A DNA stretch of 64,000 nucleotides from Lacipirellula limnantheis (GTDB lineage: Bacteria; Planctomycetota; Planctomycetia; Pirellulales; Lacipirellulaceae): NCBI RefSeq assembly GCF_007746075.1, contig NZ_CP036339.1, positions 6,442,028 through 6,506,027 of the forward strand. Reading direction: 5' to 3'. The notes under the pieces are model-generated. The model was not told where the DNA came from. It saw nothing but the letters and a program-made list of their open reading frames with translations, and ran no database searches. Within the stretch, counting starts at the first letter, position 1, and each line of letters begins with the position of its first letter. Shown in pieces: positions 33,425 through 42,785 of this stretch. Both the position numbers and the translations under genes were made by a program.

Positions 33425-34199
33425 CTCCCCCCAACCGCTTCCCCTCCAAAAACTCCCACACCCGTTCATTCTCCGCGCGGGGCCACCCATGCCCGAACCC
33501 GTCAATCACCCGAAACTCCACCAGGTGCCCGGCGCGTTCAAACGCATCACGCCCCTCGCGCACCATCTCCGGCGGCACTTGCCGATCGCGTGAGCCGACG
33601 AGGAACAGCATCGGGCACTTGTTCGCCGTCGCCAGCGGCGCGTCGCCCAGCGGTTCCGGCAGCCAGCCGCAGCCGACCACCGTCGCCGCGATCCGCTCGC
33701 TGCACATCGCCGTCAGCAGGTTGGCCGCCGCTCCGCCCTGCGACACGCCGATCAAATAGATCCGCCGCCGATCGCCGCCGTGCTCGCTCGTTACCCGATC
33801 ACACATCGCGCGGAAGAACGCCGCGTCCGGCTCCATCAGCGTCGGATTCTCCGGTGGAATGAACGGCGGCCAATTGAGATGCCTCCCTTGCAAATAGACG
33901 AGCAGAAACTCCTGCTCGATGGCGAGCTCATCAAGCCCCGTATGCGCGGCCATCTCGTCAACGGTGTCGATCGCCCCATGCAGCGCGAACACCACCGGCA
34001 CGTCACGCTTCCCCGCCACCGAGCGCGGCACAACGAGCCGATACTCCCGTCGCATGCCATCGACGTCGATCGTCTCATGCACAATCTCCGCCCGCGGCCG
34101 CAGCAAGAACACGATGCCCCCCAGCGACACAGCGAGCACGCCGACGACCAGCAAACTCCCCGAACGACGCCACGCGAGCAATTGCGAACCGAATTCCAT
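33417..34199 (-). CDS. Membrane-anchored alpha/beta hydrolase (esterase/PHB depolymerase-like)
   Basis: This 260-residue protein has an N-terminal TM helix (GSLLVVGVLAVSLGGIVFLL), then an alpha/beta-hydrolase fold close to LpqC/feruloyl-esterase-type enzymes. Visible are the oxyanion region VVFALHGAID, nucleophile Ser in YLIGVSQGGAAANL, acid Asp in FLVGSRDRQVPPEM and His in GFGHGWP. It should hydrolyse an ester in the periplasm. ATG 34199 is preferred; the frame continues to a TTG at 34253 without a hydrophobic start. It converges on the toxin gene with only 37 bp between stops. Confidence 0.85.
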   Translation of the reverse strand: MEFGSQLLAWRRSGSLLVVGVLAVSLGGIVFLLRPRAEIVHETIDVDGMRREYRLVVPRSVAGKRDVPVVFALHGAIDTVDEMAAHTGLDELAIEQEFLLVYLQGRHLNWPPFIPPENPTLMEPDAAFFRAMCDRVTSEHGGDRRRIYLIGVSQGGAAANLLTAMCSERIAATVVGCGWLPEPLGDAPLATANKCPMLFLVGSRDRQVPPEMVREGRDAFERAGHLVEFRVIDGFGHGWPRAENERVWEFLEGKRLGGGE

Positions 34200-34322
34200 T
34201 CGCGACACAAGAAATGAGAGGGATAAAAGAAAAGTCGCCAAGCTCCCCTTCAATATACCAACGTCACCCGCTTAACCCCCGGTTCTTCAGAAGCATATTC
34301 AATTGCCATCATCCATCGCATT

Positions 34323-34411
34323 TGCCACAGAGCACACAGAGGCCACAGAGAAGACGGGTAAGAGCGAATGCCCTAAATCTTCCTCTGTGCTCTCTGTGTG
34401 CTCTGTGGTGA
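34323..34411. repeat. Palindromic repeat, CACAGAG family (copy 3)
   Basis: Left arm GCCACAGAGCACACAGAGGC and right arm CTCTGTGCTCTCTGTGTGCT are inverted. Confidence 0.88.
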
Positions 34412-34493
34412 AGGCGTTAAGCGTGAAGTACTTCGAGAAGGATGGCGGTTGAATAAGCTTCCTTCAAACCGGGGGCGCCACGGCACGCACCAC

Positions 34494-34568
34494 GGGGTCG
34501 GAGGCCTTTTGCCACTGGCGGCGTTCCACTCAAAGTAATCCTCCCAGTGGCAAAAGGCCCCCGACCCC
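34494..34568. repeat. Large hairpin with 25-bp stem
   Basis: Left arm 34494-34518 and right arm 34544-34568 pair at 24 of 25 positions around CCTTTTGCCACTGG / CCAGTGGCAAAAGG, with a 25-nt loop. It lies in the 780-bp gap (34200-34979) that holds only repeats. Confidence 0.85.
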
Positions 34569-34769
34569 TTCCGCGCACCATCCCGTACCCGGCCAAACTT
34601 TTGTGTAGAAATTGGCCACCCAAGTCGCTAGCGTGAACATACGAATACATACACGTCCGGGCGCCGCTGCGCGCTCAACTCCCAAGTTCATTCCATGCAC
34701 GCCAGCCACGACCAGCGACGCCACTCCTCAAAGCAGCGCGGATGCTCCGTCAGCGCCCAGCGACTCGCC

Positions 34770-35007
34770 GCGACAGCTGTCGCCTCGTCTGTCGCGACAG
34801 TGAAATGGACGCGACAGCCGCAACTGCCGTTTCCCACAAGACTTCCGACGCCTCAGCCGGCGACTGTCGCTAAAAATGCAAAAGGCGACAGCTCTCGCCA
34901 TGCGACACGTCGTCGCAAACGCCGCGGCGCGCAAACCGAAGCAACAGAACCACTTCAGGCTGTTGTCGCGAAAAACGCGTCAGGCGACAGAAGGAGCCGT
35001 CGCGACA
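34770..35007. repeat. Cluster of TGTCGC/GCGACA motifs with two equal hairpins
   Basis: Ten TGTCGC or GCGACA hexamers occur in 238 bp, including the perfect palindromes GCGACAGCTGTCGC (34770-34783) and CTGTCGCGACAG. Two hairpins of identical length, CTGTCGC-14 nt-GCGACAG (34864-34891) and TTGTCGC-14 nt-GCGACAG (34963-34990), lie 99 bp apart; both loops start with a run of As. The right end overlaps the last codons of the PEP-CTERM gene. Confidence 0.8.
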
Positions 35008-37109
35008 GCAAGACGACGTCGCACGACAGCCACCCCCGCCACGGCAATCGCCACGAGCACCGCCCCCGTCGGCTCGGGCACCACAATCTCCGCCAACCGC
35101 AGCGACGCCTGATTGGGGAAGTAGTCGACGACCCAGTGATACGTCGTGCCGCCAAACTGCGAGACGGGGTCGTTGTCGAACGTCCCCACGACGCCCCCCA
35201 GCGCCGTGATGATCGGAAACACGTCCCCCACCTGCGGTGCGAACGGCGTCCCGTCGGCGTCGAACAAGAGCACCTCCAGCAACCCATCGAGCGAAGCCGT
35301 CCCGCCAGTCACCAGCAGGTGGTCGTACGCCTCGCCCAGCACGTAGCCGCCGACGCGCACCCGCATCGTGCCGTCGTCGTCGTTCACGAATCGATCGACG
35401 GCGACCAGCGCGGCAAGGTCGAGTTCGAAGTCTCGCCCAAACGCCAGCACGCCGTGATTTTCCAACCCGGCATCGTCGAGGGCCGTCGTATGGTGCAACC
35501 ACATCTCGCCCCCCAAGCCGTTGATGAGCGTGCCCGCGCCGGTGACCTCCATCCCTTCGCGAAGGTGAGTCTCCCCTCGCATCCTCAATTGCGATGCGGC
35601 CGCCGCAAAGTTCAGCGACGAGCCCGGCCAGAAATAGACGTCGGCCCCGATCTCCACCTTGGTGGCGTCAATGTTCGTCTCGCCGCCCATCGCGAGGTGA
35701 GCGCCATCGAGTCGGTTAACGAACAGCACGGCATTGCCGGAGAGATTCATTTCGCCGTTCATCGACCAACCGGCCTGCGACCCTCCCTCCAAATTGACCG
35801 TCAGCCGTCCCAAGAAGCCGCCGCTGATGTTCAGTTCCCCTTCGAAGAAATCGTACGGCTCGGTTTTCGTCGTCACCGCGTTGATCACCAGCGGCGCTTC
35901 AACGTTCCAAGTCGTCTGGTCGTCGTCGCCGCTCCAGTCGAACAACCCGGCGTTGATGACCGTCGGCGCCGTCACGGTCGCCTCGCCGTTCTGCTGCGGC
36001 CGGCCATTGATCGTCACGTTTCCGGCCCACTCGGTCGGCCCGTCAAAGTTCACCTGCCCGCCGTTGTCGCCCATGCCGTTGGTGTTGAACGTTCCCCCCT
36101 GGACGAGCGTCTCGCCTTCCAAGACGAACCGATCGTCCTCGCCGATGACGACGTTGGCCGTCGACGCGAGGGTCGCGTCGGCCGCGACCGTCAACTTCGC
36201 CGTCCCGCCGTTGACGTCGATCCCGCCGGCGAGCGTCACATGGTCGCCGGAGATCACCGCCTGCTCATCCGGCCCCTGGTTTCCCAGCTGGCCAAACAAA
36301 TCGATGAAGCTCGATGCATCGGCGACCCAAGGGCCGACGTCCATGTTGAGCCTCGCGTAGGGCCCCAAAGTGATCAAGCCGCTGAACGCATCCGTCAGCC
36401 CGCCCCCCGTGAAGGTGAGCGTCGCCACGTCGACGCCCGAGATCAGCAATTCTCCGTCGCCTGTCTGGCCGTCGAGATCGAACTCGCCGTCGTTGACCTG
36501 TACGTAAGTGATCGAACCCGTCCCCGCGCTGATGAGTCCGTTGTTCGTGAGCGTCGTCCCAACGTCCCACAACTGGACGTTCGCCAGATCGTTGAAGAGT
36601 CCGCGAAGCTCGCCGTTCACGAGCAGGTGATCGTTGATCCGCACGGTGCTGTCGATCAGCCACACATTCGAGTCAGCGCCGATCACCAGATCGTCGGTAA
36701 CGTAGTCGACGCCGGCCACGGCGTTCTCGATGTTCAGCCGCGCACTGTCGTTCAGGATCGTGTCGCCGTTGACGACCATCGTGCGACCTTCGGTTTGCAG
36801 CGCCATGTCGTTGGTGATATGCAGGCCCGCAATTGTCGCATTCTGATTGAGGAAAACGGTATGCCCAGTCACCCAGGGCAGGTCGCCAATGCGCACGACG
36901 TCGCCCGCTCCCGGCACGCCCGCCGGCGTCCAGAGCGCCGCGTTCGACCACGGATCGCTGACCGCCGTGTTCCACGACTTGTCGACGGCGCGAGCCGAAC
37001 TCGCGGCAAGCGCGGCCGCCGACAATCCGACCGCCGCGATCAACCAACCACGTTCGGCGACGCCCGCCGCTTTCGAAAGGACGCCGCTCTTGCCGCTCTT
37101 CACTGTCAT
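34980..37109 (-). CDS. Large exported PEP-CTERM protein, beta-helix/adhesin-like
   Basis: This 709-residue surface protein has an N-terminal signal (about 1-42, ending SSARA). A long array of beta-strand repeats rich in Gly, Asn, Asp and Thr follows, typical of right-handed beta-helix or autotransporter-like passengers (LDGQTGDGELLISGVDVATL, WNVEAPLVINAVTT). The C-terminal sorting tail is VVPEPTGAVLVAIAVAGVAV followed by RRR, where exosortase-type processing would occur. GAGG lies 9 nt before ATG 37109. It probably forms part of the extracellular matrix. It carries no recognisable catalytic motif. The stop overlaps the TGTCGC motif cluster. Confidence 0.88.
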   Translation of the reverse strand: MTVKSGKSGVLSKAAGVAERGWLIAAVGLSAAALAASSARAVDKSWNTAVSDPWSNAALWTPAGVPGAGDVVRIGDLPWVTGHTVFLNQNATIAGLHITNDMALQTEGRTMVVNGDTILNDSARLNIENAVAGVDYVTDDLVIGADSNVWLIDSTVRINDHLLVNGELRGLFNDLANVQLWDVGTTLTNNGLISAGTGSITYVQVNDGEFDLDGQTGDGELLISGVDVATLTFTGGGLTDAFSGLITLGPYARLNMDVGPWVADASSFIDLFGQLGNQGPDEQAVISGDHVTLAGGIDVNGGTAKLTVAADATLASTANVVIGEDDRFVLEGETLVQGGTFNTNGMGDNGGQVNFDGPTEWAGNVTINGRPQQNGEATVTAPTVINAGLFDWSGDDDQTTWNVEAPLVINAVTTKTEPYDFFEGELNISGGFLGRLTVNLEGGSQAGWSMNGEMNLSGNAVLFVNRLDGAHLAMGGETNIDATKVEIGADVYFWPGSSLNFAAAASQLRMRGETHLREGMEVTGAGTLINGLGGEMWLHHTTALDDAGLENHGVLAFGRDFELDLAALVAVDRFVNDDDGTMRVRVGGYVLGEAYDHLLVTGGTASLDGLLEVLLFDADGTPFAPQVGDVFPIITALGGVVGTFDNDPVSQFGGTTYHWVVDYFPNQASLRLAEIVVPEPTGAVLVAIAVAGVAVVRRRLAVATAPSVA

Positions 37110-37593
37110 GAGTTTTCCCTCGGTCTCCGCAAACGCACCGCCGCCCCCGAAGTCGCGCGTGTCGCTGCACAGAAGAACAACGCCAAACGCGAGAGTTGGC
37201 GACAGAGTTCGTCGAGAAGTCCGAGTTCACGCCGAAGAATTGCCAGCAGACTAATGGCAACGAAATGGCCCGTGTGCGGTCAGTCGAGCGGGCGTTCGAA
37301 GTACGTACTGTTCAGTCTGGATGGGTTAAACGCCCCAGGTTACGGGACGTCCTGGCGTCTTTCATCGATTTCCCCGATCCGCCGCCGCTCGCGATTCGTA
37401 GACGCTCGTATGCCTAAAAGAGCACGAGAAATTCCGCCACTTGCCCCGGCCGATGTTGCCAACCATAATCGCCATAGCAGCCCAAATTGGGCTCTCTGCC
37501 GAGTTGGACCGCACTCTTTCCTCGGCGACTGGGGTTTCAAGGAAACCCTCCCTCCACAGATTGACGCCACTGTTTTGCATTCGGAGTACGCTA
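37110..37593. other. 484-bp divergent region between two PEP-CTERM genes
   Basis: Apart from ribosome sites at each end I see a few short AT-rich stretches but no gene, promoter pair I would defend, or repeat of the families found elsewhere. Confidence 0.45.
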
Positions 37594-38535
37594 ATGCGCC
37601 TGTCCTACCTCTGCGCGATGGCCGCGGCCATCGTCCTGACGTTCGGCCTGTCGGTCGACGCCCGCGCCGCCAATCTTGGCGCCGCTAACGCCTTTAACGG
37701 CTTCATCTTCGGCAACCTCACGTCGGCGGGCCAAGACACCGAGGGTCGCCTCGCGGTCGGCGGCAACTTCACGGCCAGCAACTACGGCGTCGGCTCCGGC
37801 GGCATCGGACCGGCCGTGCCGATCACCAATCCCCGCACCGACGTCCTCGTGGTCGGCGGCGATATGAACGCCCAAGGGGGTTGGCAAGTTTTCAACGGCA
37901 ATGCCGTCTGGGGAACGAGCCTTACGGCCGCGCCCACCACGCCGAGCGGCGTCACCTATCAGGGCAATCCCGTCAACTTTGCGGCCGCCCAAGCCGACCT
38001 CACTGCCAAGAGCACGGCCTGGGGAGCCCTCTCCACCAACGCCTCGGTCGTCTTCGACGGCTTCTCAACGCTGACCCTCACCGCGACTAGCGCCGGCCTC
38101 AACGTCTTTAACGTCAGCGAATCGGTTTGGGAGTCGACAAGCAACAAGCAGATCGTCAACGCCTTCCCGATGGCGACGCTGCTCATCAACATCCTGGGCA
38201 CGAACGTCACGCAGTTCGGCGGCATGTCGTACAACGGCAGCAGTTCGCCGAGCGCGGCCCACGGCGGCGTCTTGTTCAACTATCCGCAGGCGACCGTGGT
38301 CCAGACCAACAACATCGCCATGCTCGGCAGCGTGCTAGCTCCGTACGCGGCGCTCACCATCAACGGCGGCGGCATCAACGGGGTCGGCGTCGCGGCGAGC
38401 GCCCACCAGCAGAATGGCGGCGAGTTCCACAACTTCACCTTCACCGGCGACATACCCGTCGTGCCCGAACCGACGTCGCTGGCGCTCGCCGGACTCGGCT
38501 TGGCGGCGATCGCCGTCAAGCGCCGCCGGGCGTAG
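37594..38535 (+). CDS. Choice-of-anchor A domain, PEP-CTERM protein
   Basis: This 313-residue exported protein has a signal peptide (1-26, ending DARA). A choice-of-anchor A family domain follows (NAFNGFIFGNLTSAGQDTEG, RLAVGGNFTASNYGVG, ending LGSVLAPYAALTINGGG). The PEP-CTERM tail is VPEPTSLALAGLGLAAIAV plus KRRRA. Such domains occur on surface proteins with different sorting signals and are thought to be adhesive. GGAG precedes ATG 37594. It is transcribed away from the 709-residue PEP-CTERM gene and ends in a strong terminator. Confidence 0.92.
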   Translation: MRLSYLCAMAAAIVLTFGLSVDARAANLGAANAFNGFIFGNLTSAGQDTEGRLAVGGNFTASNYGVGSGGIGPAVPITNPRTDVLVVGGDMNAQGGWQVFNGNAVWGTSLTAAPTTPSGVTYQGNPVNFAAAQADLTAKSTAWGALSTNASVVFDGFSTLTLTATSAGLNVFNVSESVWESTSNKQIVNAFPMATLLINILGTNVTQFGGMSYNGSSSPSAAHGGVLFNYPQATVVQTNNIAMLGSVLAPYAALTINGGGINGVGVAASAHQQNGGEFHNFTFTGDIPVVPEPTSLALAGLGLAAIAVKRRRA

Positions 38536-38558
38536 ATCCGAAGGGGAAACAGACGATT

Positions 38559-38594
38559 AGGCCTTCGCGATTCACGGGTCGCGAAGGCCTTTTT
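38559..38594 (+). terminator. Rho-independent terminator after the choice-of-anchor A gene
   Basis: Stem AGGCCTTCGCGA / TCGCGAAGGCCT with an 8-nt loop and T5. It lies between convergent genes. Confidence 0.93.
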
Positions 38595-38600
38595 AACGCG

Positions 38601-39602
38601 CTAGCTTGCTTCCGTGGCATGCCGCGACGGGTCGCTCGCTTCCAGCTCGATGGCCAGCGGCAATGCCGCGTCCCCCGGCAGTTCCTCGGTGAGCGCTGCC
38701 CGTTCCTCGGGCGTATCGGCCGCGCGCACCGCCGGCGATCGCAGCGGACCGCTGAGGGCCAAGAGGTTCCCGCCCACAATGCACGCCCCGCCGGCAACCA
38801 TCGCGAGGGTCATCTCCTCGCCAATGAGGACGTAGTTCAGCAGCAGCGACGCCGGCAGCTGGAGGTACCCCAAGACGCTCGTTAGCTGCAGCGGCAGATC
38901 AGTCGACACCTGCACCCACAAATAGTGTCCGATGAGCGTGACCACCACCCCGAGGTGAAAGACGAGCCACGCATCGCGCGCCGTCATCGACCATTCGGCC
39001 GCCGGCGCCGCTGCCAGAAAGACCGGCAGCGCGAAGAGGAACATCCCCCACGTCCGCAGTTCGTTGTCGAGATGCGCGTGGCGCTGATGGAGCATCGGCA
39101 GTCCGGCGTAGCAGGTTCCGCTGAGGATGCCGATCAATAGCCCTACAAGTTGCCCGTCGTGCCCCGGCTCCTGCACGGGCAGGCAGAGCCAGCTCCCCGC
39201 CATCGCCAGCGCCACTCCCAGCATCGCCGTGATTCGCGGCCGCCCGAAGCCAAACAACCAACCCAACAGCGGCAGTTGCACTCCGGTCGTTGAGAAGCCG
39301 ATCGCCCCGATCGATGCGCTCGCGAGCTTGATGCTTTGGAAATAGGTGAGCCAGTGGAGCCCGAAGCAGACGCCCACCGCCAGCAGCAGCTTCCAATGAC
39401 GTCGTAGCTCGCCGCCGATCGCACTGAAGCCCTTCCCGCGCTGCACGGCGAGAATTACCGTCATGCCGATGGTCGAGAGGCTCAGACGCCAGATGCCGAG
39501 CGCATACGAGTCGATCTGCACCGCGCGAATCGCAGCCGGCGCGCTGCCGAACAAGATCGTGGCGATGGCCACCTTCAGCAGCGACGAGCGATACCCAGAC
39601 AA
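38601..39602 (-). CDS. EamA/DMT-superfamily permease
   Basis: This 333-residue protein has ten predicted TM helices in two EamA halves. The first half contains FGSAPAAIRAVQIDSYALGIWR and the second GLLIGILSGTCYAGLP and LTSVLGYLQLPASLLLNYVLIGE. This is the usual drug/metabolite exporter layout. The C-terminal 45 residues are hydrophilic and acidic. The start is a TTG at 39602 with GGAA 8 nt upstream. It is 24 bp downstream of the dockerin-like PEP-CTERM gene, so the two are probably co-transcribed. Substrate unknown. Confidence 0.9.
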   Translation of the reverse strand: MSGYRSSLLKVAIATILFGSAPAAIRAVQIDSYALGIWRLSLSTIGMTVILAVQRGKGFSAIGGELRRHWKLLLAVGVCFGLHWLTYFQSIKLASASIGAIGFSTTGVQLPLLGWLFGFGRPRITAMLGVALAMAGSWLCLPVQEPGHDGQLVGLLIGILSGTCYAGLPMLHQRHAHLDNELRTWGMFLFALPVFLAAAPAAEWSMTARDAWLVFHLGVVVTLIGHYLWVQVSTDLPLQLTSVLGYLQLPASLLLNYVLIGEEMTLAMVAGGACIVGGNLLALSGPLRSPAVRAADTPEERAALTEELPGDAALPLAIELEASDPSRHATEAS

Positions 39603-39626
39603 TGGCGGCTTCCGTGCAAGGCGAAC

Positions 39627-40430
39627 TCAGGCCCGGCGACGACGCCACGCGGCGTAGCCCGCGAGCGAGCCAAGCGCCAACAGCGCTCCAGCCGGTTCCG
39701 GCACAGCATGCGCTGCCGCAGAGGCGGCCGTCAATCCGGCGTTTCGCTGCCACACTAGCATGTCGGTCCCGTTGCTCAGGCCGTCGTCGTTGGCATCCCC
39801 GGCGTCCGTCGCGCCGAACGCGCCTTTCCACACGCCCAAATCGACGTTATTCACGGTGAGGTCGCCGTTGAAGTCTCCCGGCAGCGAGCCTCCCGCAGAC
39901 GAGACGCTGAAGTTGAGCCCGAATGAAATCTCGCTGCTCGCCGTTTGAAACAGAAACGTGTAGACGCCGCTCGGCAGGGGCGGCGCGAACCCCGTCGAGC
40001 CAGCGCCGAGGCCGATGTCATCGAGAACATCTTCGCCCGTATGCGCGCCGTGGTGCGGGTTGCTCGGAAAATTCGCCCACCCGAGCAACTGCGCTGGGTC
40101 GATCTCCTCACCCGAGCCGGCGGTCCAGGCCGGGCCCGCTTGCAACCCGGCATAGACCTGATTGATGTCTTCGTGAAACGTGACGACGATCGCATCCAGC
40201 GTGTGATTGGCCGGCACGATGACGCGCAGGAAATCGAAGTCGACGCTGCTCGTTCGCCCGATCAGCGAGTTATCGCCGAGCGTTAGAGCAAACGGCGTCG
40301 GCTGCGATCCGACGCTCGAAAAATCGGCGCCCGCGATCATAAACTCATTGAGATCGGTCGCCCTGGCCAGCGGCGACCACAGCACCGTTGAGAACGCCAA
40401 CAGATAGACGCTAAGAATTCGAAGGTGCAT
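39627..40430 (-). CDS. Exported dockerin-like PEP-CTERM protein
   Basis: This 267-residue protein has a signal peptide (about 1-24, ending LARA). A beta-rich domain of about 150 residues follows, with DFDFLRVIVPANHTLDAIVVTF. Then comes a dockerin type I-like calcium pair (GDFNGDLTVNNVDLGVWKGA and GDANDDGLSNGTDMLVWQR), and a PEP-CTERM tail (AVPEPAGALLALGSLAGYAA followed by WRRRRA). The dockerin-plus-PEP arrangement is common in Planctomycetes. ATG 40430 is at the signal peptide. The first domain may bind a ligand at the surface. Confidence 0.88.
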   Translation of the reverse strand: MHLRILSVYLLAFSTVLWSPLARATDLNEFMIAGADFSSVGSQPTPFALTLGDNSLIGRTSSVDFDFLRVIVPANHTLDAIVVTFHEDINQVYAGLQAGPAWTAGSGEEIDPAQLLGWANFPSNPHHGAHTGEDVLDDIGLGAGSTGFAPPLPSGVYTFLFQTASSEISFGLNFSVSSAGGSLPGDFNGDLTVNNVDLGVWKGAFGATDAGDANDDGLSNGTDMLVWQRNAGLTAASAAAHAVPEPAGALLALGSLAGYAAWRRRRA

Positions 40431-40616
40431 TGCAAGGGGCCTCGCCGAAAGCCAGCAACATTGCCGGGTCAGGAGAACTCTATGCAGCGACGCCGCGAGC
40501 GGCAGGCACGTTGCGGAAAACCGAGCCCCCTGCACGGACGACGTTGCGCATTGGCCAACGCATCCAAGCAACTCGAGGGCGACCGTCCGTGCCGCTCAAG
40601 ATCTATCGACTCGAAC

Positions 40617-40931
40617 TCAGCCGGTGATCGAGCTGATTCGCACCTTGGTGCAAACCGAGCGATGGCCCGTCTTCTTCCGGAAGTTCTTCCGGCGGCGCAT
40701 CTTCTGCACCACGAGCTTCGGGCCCTTCTCCGGACCGATGACTTCGGCGACCACGCTGGCGCCGCTCACGAGCGGCGAACCCAGCTTCAACGAGCCGGAA
40801 CCGTCGCTCACAGCCAGGACGCGATCGAACGTCAGCTTCGCGCCCGCGGCCAAATCACGGTAATCGACCAGCAGTTCCTGTCCCTGCTCTACCTTCAACT
40901 GCTTACCGCTGTCTGCAATGATCGCGTACAT
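40617..40931 (-). CDS. rplU: 50S ribosomal protein L21 (bL21)
   Basis: This 104-residue protein has the L21 signature MYAIIADSGKQLKVEQGQEL, FDRVLAVSDG, ASVVAEVIGPEKGPKLVVQK and the basic C-terminal tail RRRKNFRKKTGHRS. It binds 23S rRNA domain I. The usual downstream partner rpmA (L27) is not here: the next leftward gene is a PEP-CTERM protein. The conserved L21-L27 pair is therefore split in this genome. The 182 bp upstream show no clear promoter. Confidence 0.96.
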   Translation of the reverse strand: MYAIIADSGKQLKVEQGQELLVDYRDLAAGAKLTFDRVLAVSDGSGSLKLGSPLVSGASVVAEVIGPEKGPKLVVQKMRRRKNFRKKTGHRSVCTKVRISSITG

Positions 40932-41113
40932 GTGACTCGTCCGAAAAAAGCGTGAATCCAAGGGCGGGCCCGAAAATGGCCCAATCGAGCCCTGTAAATT
41001 ACCTGAATTGCCGGCGGTCGTCGAGGGGCAATTCGGGGAGCTGGAAGCTCCAGCAATCCGTCCGCCGGGGCTCGGAATCACAAAAACCTGTGAAAAACGC
41101 TGCCTGCGCCATA

Positions 41114-41419
41114 TCACGGCTTCCTCAGCCCAAACGCCGCCGGCTCCGCCCGGCGGATTTCGTCGACTCGCCGGGAAATCATCGGCATCGCGGGGAGCTC
41201 GCTGTAGAACTTTGCGCTGGGGTCGACGCCGTGGGCTTCGTGGCGATCGATCATCGCCCGGACGGCGGACACTTGGGCGAGTGCCGGGAGTACTACCAAC
41301 CAGATTGTGGCGATCGCGGCAAGGCAAACCGCCAGACGAACGCCGGGGGCGGGACGCCCCGGCTCGCTGATCGGCGCGCTTCCGCTCACCGCGTTACTGA
41401 TTGAGAGAGGCTGCTGCAT
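41114..41419 (-). CDS. Small hypothetical membrane protein, 101 aa
   Basis: One TM helix ([20 protein letters not shown], about 28-47) is followed by a short soluble tail ([20 protein letters not shown]). The start overlaps the end of the upstream exporter by 26 bp, suggesting translational coupling. Residues about 17-27 ([11 protein letters not shown]) are encoded by an inverse copy of the GGGGCGTCCCGCCCCC repeat. I would not call a function; it could be an accessory subunit of the exporter. Confidence 0.6.
   Translation of the reverse strand: MQQPLSISNAVSGSAPISEPGRPAPGVRLAVCLAAIATIWLVVLPALAQVSAVRAMIDRHEAHGVDPSAKFYSELPAMPMISRRVDEIRRAEPAAFGLRKP
41338..41370. repeat. GGGGCGTCCCGCCCCC repeat inside a small ORF
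   Basis: Twenty-six bases (41344-41369) are the exact reverse complement of 13722-13747. Here the copy sits in the N-terminal part of the 101-residue membrane ORF. Confidence 0.85.
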
Positions 41420-42785
41420 CGGGGAAGACCTTGGTGAACATCAGCCACGCCATCGCCAGCGTGAGCGCTAGATTGAGCGTCTGTCCGCAGACGTAAAGCA
41501 CTAGCGGCTTGCCGCCGGCAAGATACTGCTTCAACTCGCGGAAGTTCGTCTCTAGGCCAATGCTGACGAACGCCAAACAGAAGCACCAGCCGCGGAGCGT
41601 CTTCGACGTAACCGTCGCCGCAGCCACAAGCGCCTCGCCAGAATCGCCGCTCTTGGCCAGCAGCGAGAAAACGATCGACGCCGCAATGAATCCGAGCACA
41701 AACTTCGGAAACCTCCGCCAGATCTCCATGAGGCTCGGCCGAGCGCCATCGGAAGAATTCTCGACGCACGTGACCCAATACACCGCCACGCCGAACGCCA
41801 CTGCGCCGATGAGAATGTTCTGAATCATCTTCACTGTCGTGGCAACGAGCAGCCCCGTCTCGCCAAGCGCATCGCCCGCCGCCGCCACGGCGCCGGTCGA
41901 GTCGATCGTCCCGCCGATCCAGGCGCCGCCGAGCACCGGCCCGAGTTCGAGCCATTCGATCACCGGCGGCATCACCACCATCATGATCACGGTGAACGCC
42001 AGCGAGATGCCGATCGCCAGCGACAATTCTTCTTTCTTCGCCTTGCACGCCGCGGCAGTCGCGATCGCGGCCGAGACGCCGCAGACCGACATGTCGGCGC
42101 TGATCACCATGTTGAGCGACTTCGACTCGATCTTCAGGACATACTGCCCGAAGAGGTAGGTGAGAATCAGCGTCGTCGGCGTCGCTACCCACGCGATAAA
42201 CACGCCGGGCGGACCGAGCTTCAGCAGCAGGTGAAACAGCACCTCGGCGCCGAACATCACCAGGCCGGTCTTGATGTAGAACTCCGCCCGCACCGCCGGC
42301 CGCAGCCACCGCGGCGTGCCGACGGTGTTGCTGATGACGAGGCCGACCACGAGCGCCCAGAGGGCATACTCCAGGTTGTAGTGCTTCACCACCTTTTGAC
42401 CGGAGAGGAGGTAGGCGAAGATCGTCACCCCGAAGAGCGCGGTAAACGCGAGCGGAAACCCGCGCATCCGTTCGCGCATCCCGGCGAGCCCGACGCTAAA
42501 GAGGACCAGCAGCGACGCGAAGACGCCGACGAGGCCCGGCAGCACGCTCGCACCGTTCTTATCGCGCAGGGCATCGAACGGATTCGACACCCACCCGCCA
42601 AGATCGGCCAACATCCCCGCGAGCGGATTGACGGCCTTCTCAGCGCCCGTTGAGGCGACCATGGTCGCCCCCAGCGCCACGGCGAGCACCGTCCAGCCGA
42701 GCCAAATCGACCAGACATCCTCACTCCGCCACGGGGAGACAGTTTTTTCTATGCTCGTTACGCCTTCTCCACGTTGCCCGCCCAA
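41394..42785 (-). CDS. YeiH/UPF0324 family putative sulfate exporter
   Basis: This 463-residue protein has about 11 TM helices and the UPF0324 (YeiH) blocks [37 protein letters not shown] (family-typical CGxSA), [30 protein letters not shown] and [20 protein letters not shown]. An additional N-terminal TM pair precedes the core. Members are described as putative sulfate exporters; the activity is not firmly established. The start is uncertain: TTG 42785 with GGAGG upstream fits best, and overlaps the 128-residue gene by 28 bp. Confidence 0.88.
   Translation of the reverse strand: MGGQRGEGVTSIEKTVSPWRSEDVWSIWLGWTVLAVALGATMVASTGAEKAVNPLAGMLADLGGWVSNPFDALRDKNGASVLPGLVGVFASLLVLFSVGLAGMRERMRGFPLAFTALFGVTIFAYLLSGQKVVKHYNLEYALWALVVGLVISNTVGTPRWLRPAVRAEFYIKTGLVMFGAEVLFHLLLKLGPPGVFIAWVATPTTLILTYLFGQYVLKIESKSLNMVISADMSVCGVSAAIATAAACKAKKEELSLAIGISLAFTVIMMVVMPPVIEWLELGPVLGGAWIGGTIDSTGAVAAAGDALGETGLLVATTVKMIQNILIGAVAFGVAVYWVTCVENSSDGARPSLMEIWRRFPKFVLGFIAASIVFSLLAKSGDSGEALVAAATVTSKTLRGWCFCLAFVSIGLETNFRELKQYLAGGKPLVLYVCGQTLNLALTLAMAWLMFTKVFPDAAASLNQ

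Noticed and set aside
34420-34700. A possible small gene in the gap after the CACAGAG repeat
   Set aside because: Open frames here are short, lack a ribosome site and are largely made of the 25-bp-stem hairpin.
34695-37688. A 997-codon open frame antisense to the large PEP-CTERM gene
   Set aside because: Same reasons; its composition is Arg/His/Val-rich as expected for a complement of a Gly/Asp/Thr-rich gene.
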